A DNA stretch of 64,000 nucleotides from Gammaproteobacteria bacterium (GTDB lineage: Bacteria > Pseudomonadota > Gammaproteobacteria > VBWC01), in assembly GCA_006218035.1 (NCBI GenBank), contig VBWC01000001.1, forward strand, positions 1 to 64,000. The letters are read 5' to 3'. This document shows positions 1 to 7,381 of the stretch, piece by piece; within the stretch, counting starts at the first letter, position 1; every line of letters starts with the position of its first letter. A program made the position numbers and the translations under genes. A model generated the notes under the pieces. It did not search any database and had not been told where the DNA came from. It saw only the letters and a program-made list of their open reading frames with translations.

Positions 1-58
1 ACCGTCGTGGTGGCTACAGGAACTGGAAATCCCGAGATGATTCGGGGGGAAACCTCAG

Positions 59-115
59 GTTCTGACCCCTTTAACTGGTATCAATGGCTTAGGCTGGTCT
101 GAGCCCTTTAATGCG
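59..115. repeat. RAYT-linked short repeats, left flank (two copies)
   Basis: Two copies of a short motif around CTGACCCCTTTAA (59-75) and CTGAGCCCTTTAA (98-115) lie just beyond the 3' end of the metal ATPase gene. The same motif recurs around 3410-3470, 4205-4275 and 4388-4401. It is close to an imperfect palindrome (AAAGGG, six central bases, CCCTTT). This matches the REP-type repeats that accompany RAYT transposases, and a RAYT gene lies between the clusters. Confidence 0.6.
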
Positions 116-142
116 TTAATGCCTTTTCGCGGCGGGAAAACC

Positions 143-2845
143 TTAACTTGCGAATATCAGTTCTTTATCAGCACTTTCGACGGACTTCTTTTCGCGATCC
201 GGCATGTGATCGATGACGATAGCGGTTCGCTTCTTGTCCAGGGGATCAACCCCATACTCCTTAGGATCGAACCTGATCAGGCGCGACGAATTGACCAGCA
301 CGGCCATGGTCGAGGCATTGTGCAAGACGATAGCAAGAAAGGGATTGATCATGCCCATGGCCCCGATCACCAGACCGCCGGCGTTAATTCCAAGCGCCAT
401 GCCGTAGTTCTGGCGAATGACGTTGATAGTCTTTTGACTTATCTGCCTGGTCGTATCGAGACGTCTGAAATCTTCACTGGCCAAGGCGATATCCGCTGAT
501 TCGATGGCCACCGCGGAACATTTCGTTCCGAGCGCTATACCCACGTCAGCAACAGCCAAGGCTGGCGCATCATTGACGCCATCACCGACCATGATCACTC
601 GGTGGCCCTGCCGCTGCAGCTCGCGGATCAAGTTGTACTTATCGTCTGGCATTAATTGCGCCCGCCACTCGCTGATTCCCGCTTTTTCGGCAACGATTTC
701 TGCCGTTGCCGGATGGTCGCCGGTCAACATCACTATCCGCTCCACGCCCTGTTCGCGCATCTTGCGCAGGGTTTCGGCTACATTGGCCCGCAGATTGTCC
801 TGAACGGCGATGACCCCGACCACTTCACCTTCCTCGGCTATATACATGGCAGTATCGCCCGACTTCACGGCAGCGGCATAATCGTTGGCAGCCTTTTCCG
901 GAATCACGACGTCGTTGGCTTCCATGAGCCGGTCACTGCCGACCAGAACCTTACGCCCGGAAATGTCCGCACTCATGCCCAGGCCCGTGCGGATTTCAAA
1001 AGCATCGGGTTGTGCAATATCGACCCCTTCATTGTGCGCGTGCGCAACGACCGCGTTGCCAAGCGGATGATTGGAATGAAGTTCAGCACTGGCTGCGATG
1101 GACAGGACCTTGTTCTTATCGATACCCGGTTTGTAGGTTTTCAACCCGGTCACCATGGGAAGTCCTACGGTAAGCGTACCGGTCTTATCAAGCACGAGGA
1201 CGTCCGATTGGGCCGCCGTTTCAAGATAGCTTCCGCCCCTGACCAATATCCCCCGCCTGGCGCTATTTCCGATGGCTGCACTCACCGCGGTGGGAGTGGC
1301 AAGCCCAACCGCGCACGGACAGGCGATCAAAAGCATAGTGAGGGCCCGCGAGGGGTCCAGCGTCACAGCGAAGACAGCACCCGAAATAGCGAATGAAAAA
1401 GGCACAAACTTTTTCGAGAACCGCTCGCCCGCCGTTTGAATGGCGGGGCGCAACTCCTTAGATTCATTGACCCGCTCGACGATCCGACCGACTACCGTAT
1501 CATTGCCGATCTCCTCCACCCTGACCTTGATATTGCCGGTCAAAAGTACCGTACCCGCATAAACCTTGTCTCCCGCAGTTTTGATAACCGGCCGCTCTTC
1601 ACCCGTGATGGGTGCTTCGTTGACAGCACCGGTTCCCTGGATGAGGGTACCGTCGACCAGAATTCGGGTTCCCTGATAGACCACAAGAACATCGTTGATC
1701 TTCACGTCGGCCAGGGTCTGCTTGAGAATCAACTCGACCCCTTGTTCCGTTCGTTTGACCAGCCAAACCTGTTCATGTTTGTCGATCTCCAGCAGATCTT
1801 TAATCGCCTTATCCGTCTTTTTCAGGGTCACAGCCTGAAAATATTCCCCGATGTTGAGCAGGAACAGGATGGAAAGTGCGGTGACCCCGTTCCCCAATAA
1901 CAAACTGGCGACGGTCGCGGTTCCGACCAAGGTATCCGTATTGACTTGGCGATGGGTAACGGACTTCCACAAGCCTTTGAGGTATCCCGAGCCCGTGTAG
2001 ACCGTCGCAGCGCCTGCGATCACAAAGACCGCCGGTGAAGCCAGGAGCGCAGGAAATAAAAGTTTTTGCGCGCCGATTCCAGCCAATACCACGCCACCCG
2101 CCACAGACTTTTCCCTGTATTTTTTGATAGCGTCGCCATCATGGGAATGATCATGCCCACAGGGAGCCACATCGCCCTGATGAGGGTGGTGGTGATCACC
2201 ATGGTCAGGGCCGCATGCACTATGACTACGGCTGTTATGTTTATTGCCTTCAGAAAAAACAAAATCAGCGACGACTTTCTTGCCAGCCTTGAATTCTTTC
2301 TTGAACGCCTTTTTGAACGTTCTGCCGTTGAAATCAGCAAGTGTGCCGCCTGACGCCAAATGCTGGCTAACTACCCGACCGATAGCGAAGGTGGTCGCTC
2401 CCCCAAGGGCGGCAACACCGGCCGTTGACGGAATCGTTCCGACACCAGGAATGAATTTGAGCGCGCTCGTCGCGGCAAGCGCCATGGAGGTAGAAAGTGA
2501 ACCACCCGCCAACGAAAGGATCGCCGACTTGCCCAGCGATTTATTGAAGGGAACCCCATGAAGGCTGGCCAGGCTGTGCAACATCTTGAACTGCACACCG
2601 GTGATGGCCGCCACATCACCGAAAGGTATGGGTACCAAACTGGCCCCCAGGGAGGCTACCGTATAGGCGGTGATAACGGCAGCGTCGTGATGATTATCCC
2701 CCGACACGACGGGACGCGGCGTTTTATGCGCGGCATGATGACCATCGCAACCATGATCATGATGGGCGTGGGCGTGCTGGTTGCCGGCACCATGATCATG
2801 AGCAACCGCACCATTATCGTGGTAACTGTGACCATCAACTTCCAT
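143..2845 (-). CDS. P1B-type heavy-metal translocating ATPase with DUF697-like and His-rich N-terminus
   Basis: This 900-residue ATP-driven metal pump should sit in the inner membrane. Core motifs are all present: TGE of the actuator (about 414-416), the intramembrane CPC metal site (509-511), the phosphorylated Asp in DKTGT (553-557), the HP signature (593-594) and GDGVNDAP (755-762). The last membrane segments contain HNAS and NSSRL. The N-terminus is unusual. Instead of a CxxC metal-binding domain it has a His/Asp-rich stretch (about 5-55), a hydrophobic glycine-rich domain resembling DUF697 (about 57-170), then a second His/Cys-rich stretch (about 203-237) before the first transport helix. 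The CPC motif is shared by Cu, Ag, Zn and Cd pumps; the His clusters hint at Zn, Ni, Co or Cu, but the metal is not decided. No regulator gene is adjacent. RAYT repeats lie on both sides, so it may be acquired. Confidence 0.9.
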   Translation of the reverse strand: MEVDGHSYHDNGAVAHDHGAGNQHAHAHHDHGCDGHHAAHKTPRPVVSGDNHHDAAVITAYTVASLGASLVPIPFGDVAAITGVQFKMLHSLASLHGVPFNKSLGKSAILSLAGGSLSTSMALAATSALKFIPGVGTIPSTAGVAALGGATTFAIGRVVSQHLASGGTLADFNGRTFKKAFKKEFKAGKKVVADFVFSEGNKHNSRSHSACGPDHGDHHHPHQGDVAPCGHDHSHDGDAIKKYREKSVAGGVVLAGIGAQKLLFPALLASPAVFVIAGAATVYTGSGYLKGLWKSVTHRQVNTDTLVGTATVASLLLGNGVTALSILFLLNIGEYFQAVTLKKTDKAIKDLLEIDKHEQVWLVKRTEQGVELILKQTLADVKINDVLVVYQGTRILVDGTLIQGTGAVNEAPITGEERPVIKTAGDKVYAGTVLLTGNIKVRVEEIGNDTVVGRIVERVNESKELRPAIQTAGERFSKKFVPFSFAISGAVFAVTLDPSRALTMLLIACPCAVGLATPTAVSAAIGNSARRGILVRGGSYLETAAQSDVLVLDKTGTLTVGLPMVTGLKTYKPGIDKNKVLSIAASAELHSNHPLGNAVVAHAHNEGVDIAQPDAFEIRTGLGMSADISGRKVLVGSDRLMEANDVVIPEKAANDYAAAVKSGDTAMYIAEEGEVVGVIAVQDNLRANVAETLRKMREQGVERIVMLTGDHPATAEIVAEKAGISEWRAQLMPDDKYNLIRELQRQGHRVIMVGDGVNDAPALAVADVGIALGTKCSAVAIESADIALASEDFRRLDTTRQISQKTINVIRQNYGMALGINAGGLVIGAMGMINPFLAIVLHNASTMAVLVNSSRLIRFDPKEYGVDPLDKKRTAIVIDHMPDREKKSVESADKELIFAS

Positions 2846-2948
2846 GTCTCAAGACAGCCCCCCGACCTAGAAAGCTAATTCCCGACCAAGGCGTTCATTC
2901 TTATCCAGCCGCAGCGCCCCGTTCACTCCAAATCCTTGTCATTATCGT

Positions 2949-3411
2949 TCAAAAATGTTTCATTTGTACAGGGGAGGCGACCGGAAAGTGATCGCTTGCA
3001 TGCTGTAAGTCGCCGAGGCGTTTGATGCCGAGCAACTCCATCAGTTTGGCGTGATCGGTGATGGCGTACCGTTGCGGTGGCTGAATCAGTTCGGAATAGC
3101 TACTAACCGGCCATTCACGCGGATGAGCGACCGCCCCGGCCCTAACCATGTTGCGGTCCATGTAGAGGAGACAGCGTGCCAGGTGCTCATCGGCCTGTAC
3201 GGCGGTGGCGTGGTATCGGTCTTCCCAGAAGGCACCTTTTCGGCTCTTGCGCTGGTTGTAGGCTTGCGCCGTTCGGCCCGCAATCAGTTGCATATTTTTC
3301 GCGATGACGTCGTCGCCCGTATCCAGCACCAGCAGGTGGATGTGATTGGAGGTAACGATGTAGTTGAGTACGCACAGGCCGTAGCGCTTCTTCGCTTCGG
3401 GTTTAAGGGGT
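2949..3411 (-). pseudogene. 5'-truncated REP-associated (RAYT/Y1) transposase
   Basis: The reading frame matches the C-terminal two thirds of RAYT transposases. It keeps the HUH metal-binding stretch (SNHIHLL, encoded near 3340-3360), a FWEDRYHA segment and a MDRNMVRAG segment equivalent to MRYIELNPVRAK of the intact neighbour. Upstream the frame runs to about 3403, then meets a stop codon inside the TTAAGGGGTCA repeats. The usual first 40 or so residues (MPRKPR-type start) are missing, so the repeat cluster has replaced the 5' end. It probably has no start codon of its own; a GTG at 3329 would drop the HUH motif. Probably inactive. Confidence 0.7.
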
Positions 3412-3472
3412 CACGGGTTTAAGGGGTCAGCAGTTTTTTAAGGGGTCAAGTTTTTTAAGGGGTCAGAGCCCT
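3411..3472. repeat. RAYT-linked repeat cluster (four partial copies)
   Basis: Four tandem copies of TTTAAGGGGTCA occur with different spacers, and the last continues into GAGCCCTTTT. The rightmost copy overlaps the 3' end of the intact transposase gene, supplying its last codons and stop. The leftmost abuts the broken transposase copy. This is a recombination-prone junction between two RAYT genes. Confidence 0.65.
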
Positions 3473-4153
3473 TTTCGAAGGCCGACCGCGCCTTGCCTGA
3501 CCAATTTTAGTCTTGAGCCTCGCTTCAACCTTCTCCTTGAAGTACTCATTACCCAAGGGCGTACCGGTCTGCCAGGCCGCCCGGATTTGCTTGATGTCAT
3601 CGGTATCAACGTGGGCCTTGAACAGCGCGCGGTACGCTTCCTTGCGCTGATTCGCCGACTTGGCCAGCGCCAGATATACCTTGTGCGGCGTCAGCATTGG
3701 ATCGTCCCGCCCCTCCGCATTGGATCGGTAACTCGACCAGCGGTATTCGCGCGGATGATTCACCATCTTGGCCCGCACCGGATTCAGCTCGATGTAACGC
3801 ATGCAGGTAAGCAGATAATCGTCTTCCTGCACCAGACTGGCCTTGTATCGCCCTTCCCACAGCGTCCCGCTGCTTCCGTACTGAAAGTGGATATACGGCA
3901 CATATCGCCGGCCGACGTACTGCATCATGCGGATGATACCCTCTCTATCGCTCGGTGTTGCGAGCACGTGTACATGGTTAGTCATCAACACGTACGCATG
4001 AATCGCGCAACGGTATCGCTCCGCCGCTTCGCGCAGCCAGCCGAGATACGCTTGATAATCCGCGTTCTCATAAAATACAGGTTCGCGGCTGTGGCCGCGC
4101 TGAACGGCGTGCACTGGCAGATCGGGAAGGTAAAATCGCGGCTTTCGTGGCAT
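3455..4153 (-). CDS. REP-associated tyrosine transposase (RAYT, Y1/HUH superfamily)
   Basis: The 232-residue protein begins MPRKPRFYLP, a standard RAYT N-terminus. It has the HUH motif in TNHVHVLATP (about residues 59-68), then a tyrosine-rich helix (MQYVGRRYVPYIHFQYG, about 78-94) expected to hold the catalytic Tyr. Further motifs are GTLWEGRYKAS, YIELNPVRAKMV and WSSYRSNA. RAYTs are single-copy relatives of IS200/IS605 transposases that act on REP palindromes. Here the short AAAGGG/CCCTTT repeats on both sides (3411-3472, 4205-4275) are the likely substrates. The final codons R-A-L-T-P-stop are read from the repeat itself. Length and motifs suggest an intact gene. Confidence 0.88.
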   Translation of the reverse strand: MPRKPRFYLPDLPVHAVQRGHSREPVFYENADYQAYLGWLREAAERYRCAIHAYVLMTNHVHVLATPSDREGIIRMMQYVGRRYVPYIHFQYGSSGTLWEGRYKASLVQEDDYLLTCMRYIELNPVRAKMVNHPREYRWSSYRSNAEGRDDPMLTPHKVYLALAKSANQRKEAYRALFKAHVDTDDIKQIRAAWQTGTPLGNEYFKEKVEARLKTKIGQARRGRPSKRALTP

Positions 4154-4204
4154 GGCAACGGACTTCTTATCGAAGGGGCTCCACTATACTTTGGCTCAAC
4201 CAGA

Positions 4205-4275
4205 ATTTAAAGGGCTCTGACCCCTTTAACCAGAATTTAAAGGGCTCTGACCCCTTTAATCAGACCCCTTTAATC
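4205..4275. repeat. RAYT-linked repeats upstream of the transposase
   Basis: Two full tandem copies (AACCAGAATTTAAAGGGCTC then TGACCCCTTT) are followed by a shorter CAGACCCCTTTAATCAG copy, about 50 bases upstream of the transposase start. Another copy lies at 4386-4401 over the HEPN stop codon. The placement on both sides of the RAYT gene is typical of REP/RAYT units. Confidence 0.65.
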
Positions 4276-4397
4276 AGTCAGTGCATGTTTCACTGGCTGT
4301 CTCCGGAAAGACTCGAGATCGACCACCACTTCGAGGCGATGGCCTGTGTTGCTTAATCATGTGTCCGGGAAATCGGGGGTGGCTCACTCTGACCCCT

Positions 4398-5069
4398 TTA
4401 ATGCTCAGTTTCTCTAAGATAACTATGGTCTCTCGCGTGCGTCTCGAAACTACTTATCACGTGCCCACAAAGAGCACTTATAAAATTGTGGCGCTTCTCC
4501 AAGTCTCCGTAAGTATATCTCTTACCGACGTCAGCAGCGGTAACACGTCCATGAGCTATCGCATTGCGATGCTCCTTAATTTCCTTCAAATACCACTCAT
4601 TCTCTTCAGCTGGTATTGGTTCTCCAGGAAGATGCATAAATGTCCACACATCTTCCAATTGCTTTTTCCCAATATTTATACCATCAGATGGAAATACGGT
4701 ATTATCTATTTGCACTGGCTCTTCAGAAAATAATCTTTCAATTAATCCTCCCTTTTTCTCCCAAACCTTCTTCTTTCCACACCCTATGACCGAATTGAAT
4801 TCTGGATCGAGTAGTATGCACAGAAGGTTGTTCTTAAATTTCATCGGGAAAAAACCATCCCTTTCGATTAGCGAAAGGAATTTAGAACACGAGTTGACTA
4901 TTGAATACTCTAGTGATGCATAAATAGAAATAAAGAACATGCCCTTCTGTGTTTTCAGTAATTCATTTACGGCGTTATCAGACTCCTCGTCTAACAGCCT
5001 TATTTGTCCGAGCAATAGCGTGCTTTGTTTAATACGCTCTGTTGATTCCGACGAGATATCGCTGAACAT
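4398..5069 (-). CDS. HEPN-domain protein (MAE_28990/MAE_18760-like), probable RNase of a two-gene system
   Basis: This 223-residue, mostly helical protein lacks a signal peptide. Its main mark is KEIKEHRNAIAHG with Arg168, Asn169 and His173, the Rx4-6H motif that forms the RNase site of HEPN nucleases. The N-terminal helix (ISIYASLEYSIVNS) fits the first HEPN helix. The overall look resembles MAE_28990/MAE_18760-type HEPN proteins, which often pair with DUF262 proteins. The start ATG overlaps the stop of the upstream DUF262 gene (TAATG), so the two are translationally coupled and probably act together as a toxin-like nuclease with its regulator or sensor. The gene is clearly AT-richer than the chromosome around it, a sign of transfer. 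The TAA stop lies inside a RAYT-linked repeat, so the original 3' end may have been altered. Confidence 0.72.
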   Translation of the reverse strand: MFSDISSESTERIKQSTLLLGQIRLLDEESDNAVNELLKTQKGMFFISIYASLEYSIVNSCSKFLSLIERDGFFPMKFKNNLLCILLDPEFNSVIGCGKKKVWEKKGGLIERLFSEEPVQIDNTVFPSDGINIGKKQLEDVWTFMHLPGEPIPAEENEWYLKEIKEHRNAIAHGRVTAADVGKRYTYGDLEKRHNFISALCGHVISSFETHARDHSYLRETEH

Positions 5070-6103
5070 TATTGCGAGAACCTCTCCGAACAGTAGTCAA
5101 TCCTCTCTTTAAGTCGTTTTCTAGAATTTGTGGCGCCTGATGTCAGTTTCTTTAATTCTTCATCGTTTATCCATTTTTCAGCATTTTTTCCAATAATGGT
5201 GCCTCCCTTTGCGATGATGTCTGCGGCACCTATAGCTACAGCTTCATATAAGTTGATTGGCGTCACATTTCGATTTCCCCTCCTGATGCCGTTAGGGAGT
5301 TCTTGTTTAAGCTCATTGAAAGTTCTCTCGAAAAGATCACGGCTGGACGCATAGTCAAATTCTAATGACGCTTTTTGCATGTAATCATTCAGAAAACCGA
5401 CAACACTGTGCACGAAATTATCTCTATCATAAAAATATGCAAAAAACTTAAGTACGAGTTCCTCCCGTGTCCCATCTGATTCATTTGACCTTGGTAGATT
5501 TATTGCTGAGGCAAAATCACCATTTTTAGATAATTTAGATATGAAATCATTAAATTCCCCCCTATACACACAGGCTCGTATTTCTTGATCGGTTAATTTC
5601 ACCCCTCCAGTATTTAATCGTTCAAATAAATCAAATCGAACCTTTAAGTCGCTTTTGTCGCTAAGAGTTGTGATCTTCAGCGGCCTAAGCGTGAATTTAA
5701 GTCTTAAACTCTGCGGTATGTCATCAAATGTTTTTCCGTTGAACTCGGACAAAATATCTAGCCCTTTTAGCTTTAAGTTTTCTTTTATGCCAAATTTGCT
5801 CAGCTGTTCTGCGTCAGCAATATAATGAATTAAACTGCTTAACCTCTGAACGCCATCGATTAACTCCCATGTTCCATCTCGATTGGCTGCCATAAAAAGA
5901 CTCGGAATAGGTATTCCGAGAAAAACCGACTCAATGAACTTCGACTGGTTCTTTTCTGGCCACCGGAATTGCCGCTGATATTCTGGAGCAATGTCTATGA
6001 TGCCTTCATGAGACATTGAAACAATTTCTTTCACCGAAATATCAAAACTATCAAAATCTACTTTGCGCCTTTCTTTTTCTAATTGTTCCAATAAGTTCTT
6101 CAT
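5069..6103 (-). CDS. DUF262 (GmrSD/ParB-like) protein coupled to a HEPN gene
   Basis: This 344-residue protein has the DUF262 signature: YQRQFRW (about 42-48), DGVQRL (83-88) and a RLNTGG stretch (161-166). The family is related to ParB-type nucleotide-hydrolysing domains and is found in the GmrS half of GmrSD, in BrxU-like restriction enzymes and in other phage-defence proteins. A GmrD-like DUF1524 HNH domain is not present; the C-terminus ends in a short basic helix. The partner may instead be the HEPN protein whose ATG overlaps this stop codon. I chose ATG at 6103 because AGGAG lies 11 bases upstream; a TTG at 6124 is possible. The gene is AT-rich with many AAA/TTT codons, unlike the flanking core genes. 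It lies directly downstream of an integron attC site, so it could be read as the next cassette of an array. Confidence 0.8.
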   Translation of the reverse strand: MKNLLEQLEKERRKVDFDSFDISVKEIVSMSHEGIIDIAPEYQRQFRWPEKNQSKFIESVFLGIPIPSLFMAANRDGTWELIDGVQRLSSLIHYIADAEQLSKFGIKENLKLKGLDILSEFNGKTFDDIPQSLRLKFTLRPLKITTLSDKSDLKVRFDLFERLNTGGVKLTDQEIRACVYRGEFNDFISKLSKNGDFASAINLPRSNESDGTREELVLKFFAYFYDRDNFVHSVVGFLNDYMQKASLEFDYASSRDLFERTFNELKQELPNGIRRGNRNVTPINLYEAVAIGAADIIAKGGTIIGKNAEKWINDEELKKLTSGATNSRKRLKERIDYCSERFSQ

Positions 6104-6158
6104 GAAATAGCTTTCTCCTGACAATCTTGTGACACCAATCCTATGAGCATTCTTGTAC

Positions 6159-6216
6159 TGCTAACGTTCCGGTTCACGCGCCGGCGAAGCCGGTCGCGTG
6201 GAACCGGTTGTTAGAC
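6159..6216 (-). other. Integron attC recombination site
   Basis: On the minus strand this 58-base element starts with GTCTAAC (fits RYYYAAC; 6210-6216), ends with GTTAGCA (partial fit to GTTRRRY; 6159-6165), and between them folds into a long imperfect hairpin (CCGGTTCCACGCG, CCGGC, a TTC loop, then the complements). The TAA stop of the TIR gene lies within the GTCTAAC box, typical of cassette genes. The box is the exact complement of the GTTAGAC at the cassette's 5' end, the hallmark of a cassette that once circularised. Recognised by structure, not by database match. Confidence 0.85.
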
Positions 6217-7105
6217 CCCGGTTTTTGCCCACTTCTTCACCAACGCAGTAACACGATCAGGCACACCCCATGAGCCAGAGACCTGTGAGTTACTCTTGGC
6301 GGCTGATCGAATTCGCGCAGAAAAGGAAGGCTCCCACATCTCCAAGTCTTCCAGATAGCCCATGCGTGCTTTTGCCTCGGCAAAACTACCACTCTGTTCG
6401 AAGAGTCCAACCAATACCTCACTCATGCGACGCTGCGATTGTTTGTTTTTTCGATACGCTTCAAACAACTCACGTGCGAGTGCAGCGGCGGTCTTCCCGT
6501 TGCCATTAAAGGCTTGAAAGCGCCCAATGAAGCCATAGGGGTCTTGCCCAAATCGTACCGCAAATGCCGGAACACCGCGTCCCATCGCAAATCCGATTTC
6601 TTGGTCCGTCCAATTACTGGCGTGAAAATTCTGATGCAGCAATGCAACTAAGGCATCGCAAGTAGCAAGGGCCGTTTCGATCTGAGTTTGCCACGCCTGT
6701 GTCGGTTCGATGTCGTTATGCGCAATGAAGCACGAAATTCCGTAAGCAAGCAGCGCTTCCTGTAGCTCGGCCGCGAAATTACGTTGGGTCGCAAGATGCG
6801 AAACGAAGAGCCGAAGCATTCCTTTACGCCAAAACGGAGGGTCAACCCGCGGAGCTGGTATTTCTTCGAACTGAAATCCGACATGTTGTGCGAGATCAAT
6901 TAACGACTGATCTGGAGCCTCGTCCACCATATGAAGTACGTAGGCATCTTTTGACCCTCGCCACTCGTCAGACCATGGCAAGGAAAACTGTTTTAACGTT
7001 ACGTCAATAAGCGGCCAATCTTCGGTGCCAAGCCGAGCCGCAATCTCCTTCATTAGCAAGACTCGTTGTGATGGCGACAGTGGCATAGTTGATCCGGGGG
7101 TCTAA
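6165..7105 (-). mobile_element. Integron-type gene cassette carrying the TIR gene
   Basis: The 941-base unit runs from TTAGAC (right after the G of the core at 7106) through the TIR gene to the end of the attC hairpin. It contains one gene, with the ATG only 20 bases after the core and the stop inside the attC. This is the standard compact cassette layout. No integron integrase gene is visible in the window, so the array may be an orphan (CALIN-like) or the integrase may be elsewhere. Confidence 0.75.
6211..7086 (-). CDS. TIR-domain protein in an integron cassette, probable NAD-degrading defence effector
   Basis: This 291-residue soluble protein has a TIR domain at about 90-190: RLFVSHLAT (first strand), GISCFIAHNDIEP (second strand and BB-loop region), CDALVALLHQNF, then WTDQEIGFAMGRG, where Glu163 fits the catalytic glutamate of TIR NADases, and a final VPAFAVRFG strand. 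The N-terminal 70-80 residues (SQRVLLMKEIAARLG and following) form a small helical domain that I do not recognise with certainty; it may be an effector-associated or AbiJ-type N-terminal domain. The C-terminus (about 205-291) is helical. Bacterial TIR proteins of this kind deplete NAD or make signalling nucleotides in phage defence. The gene is packed between integron core and attC sites, so it is a mobile cassette. It faces the same way as the DUF262-HEPN pair. Confidence 0.85.
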   Translation of the reverse strand: MPLSPSQRVLLMKEIAARLGTEDWPLIDVTLKQFSLPWSDEWRGSKDAYVLHMVDEAPDQSLIDLAQHVGFQFEEIPAPRVDPPFWRKGMLRLFVSHLATQRNFAAELQEALLAYGISCFIAHNDIEPTQAWQTQIETALATCDALVALLHQNFHASNWTDQEIGFAMGRGVPAFAVRFGQDPYGFIGRFQAFNGNGKTAAALARELFEAYRKNKQSQRRMSEVLVGLFEQSGSFAEAKARMGYLEDLEMWEPSFSARIRSAAKSNSQVSGSWGVPDRVTALVKKWAKTGV

Positions 7106-7381
7106 CATCTGAGTAGACCCCAAATAGGAGTGTTATAACACCCCACTTCGGGGTATTTCACGCAGCGCTCACATTACCGAATCTGTTTAAAGTCTAGCCA
7201 GACCGTGCGACGGGGCGCAACGATTTACAAATTGTCTCAACGAGTTCTGGACGCGGCATGGGTGCGGCGCTCCGGTTTTCGGAATAATTTTGTTGATTGC
7301 TGCCGCGGGGAAATACACCAAATTACTCCCTATCACGCAACCGAGCGGCATCGTCAACAATAGACTTGTCTTTTTCTGACC
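7087..7381. other. Intergenic region with cassette junction and hairpins
   Basis: No gene seen. The stretch holds the cassette core GTTAGAC (minus strand, 7100-7106) inside an 8-bp inverted repeat (GGGGTCTA/TAGACCCC, 7097-7121), a perfect GTGTTATAACAC palindrome (7130-7141) and a CCCC-acttc-GGGG hairpin (7141-7153). The first could be the recombination site at the edge of the array. The others may be transcription terminators or operator-like sites, but no poly-T tract is clear. The rest to 7381 shows nothing recognisable. Confidence 0.45.

Noticed and set aside
7130-7153. Strong terminator next to the cassette junction.
   Set aside because: The hairpins are clear but neither is followed by a T tract on the relevant strand, so I list them only as hairpins.
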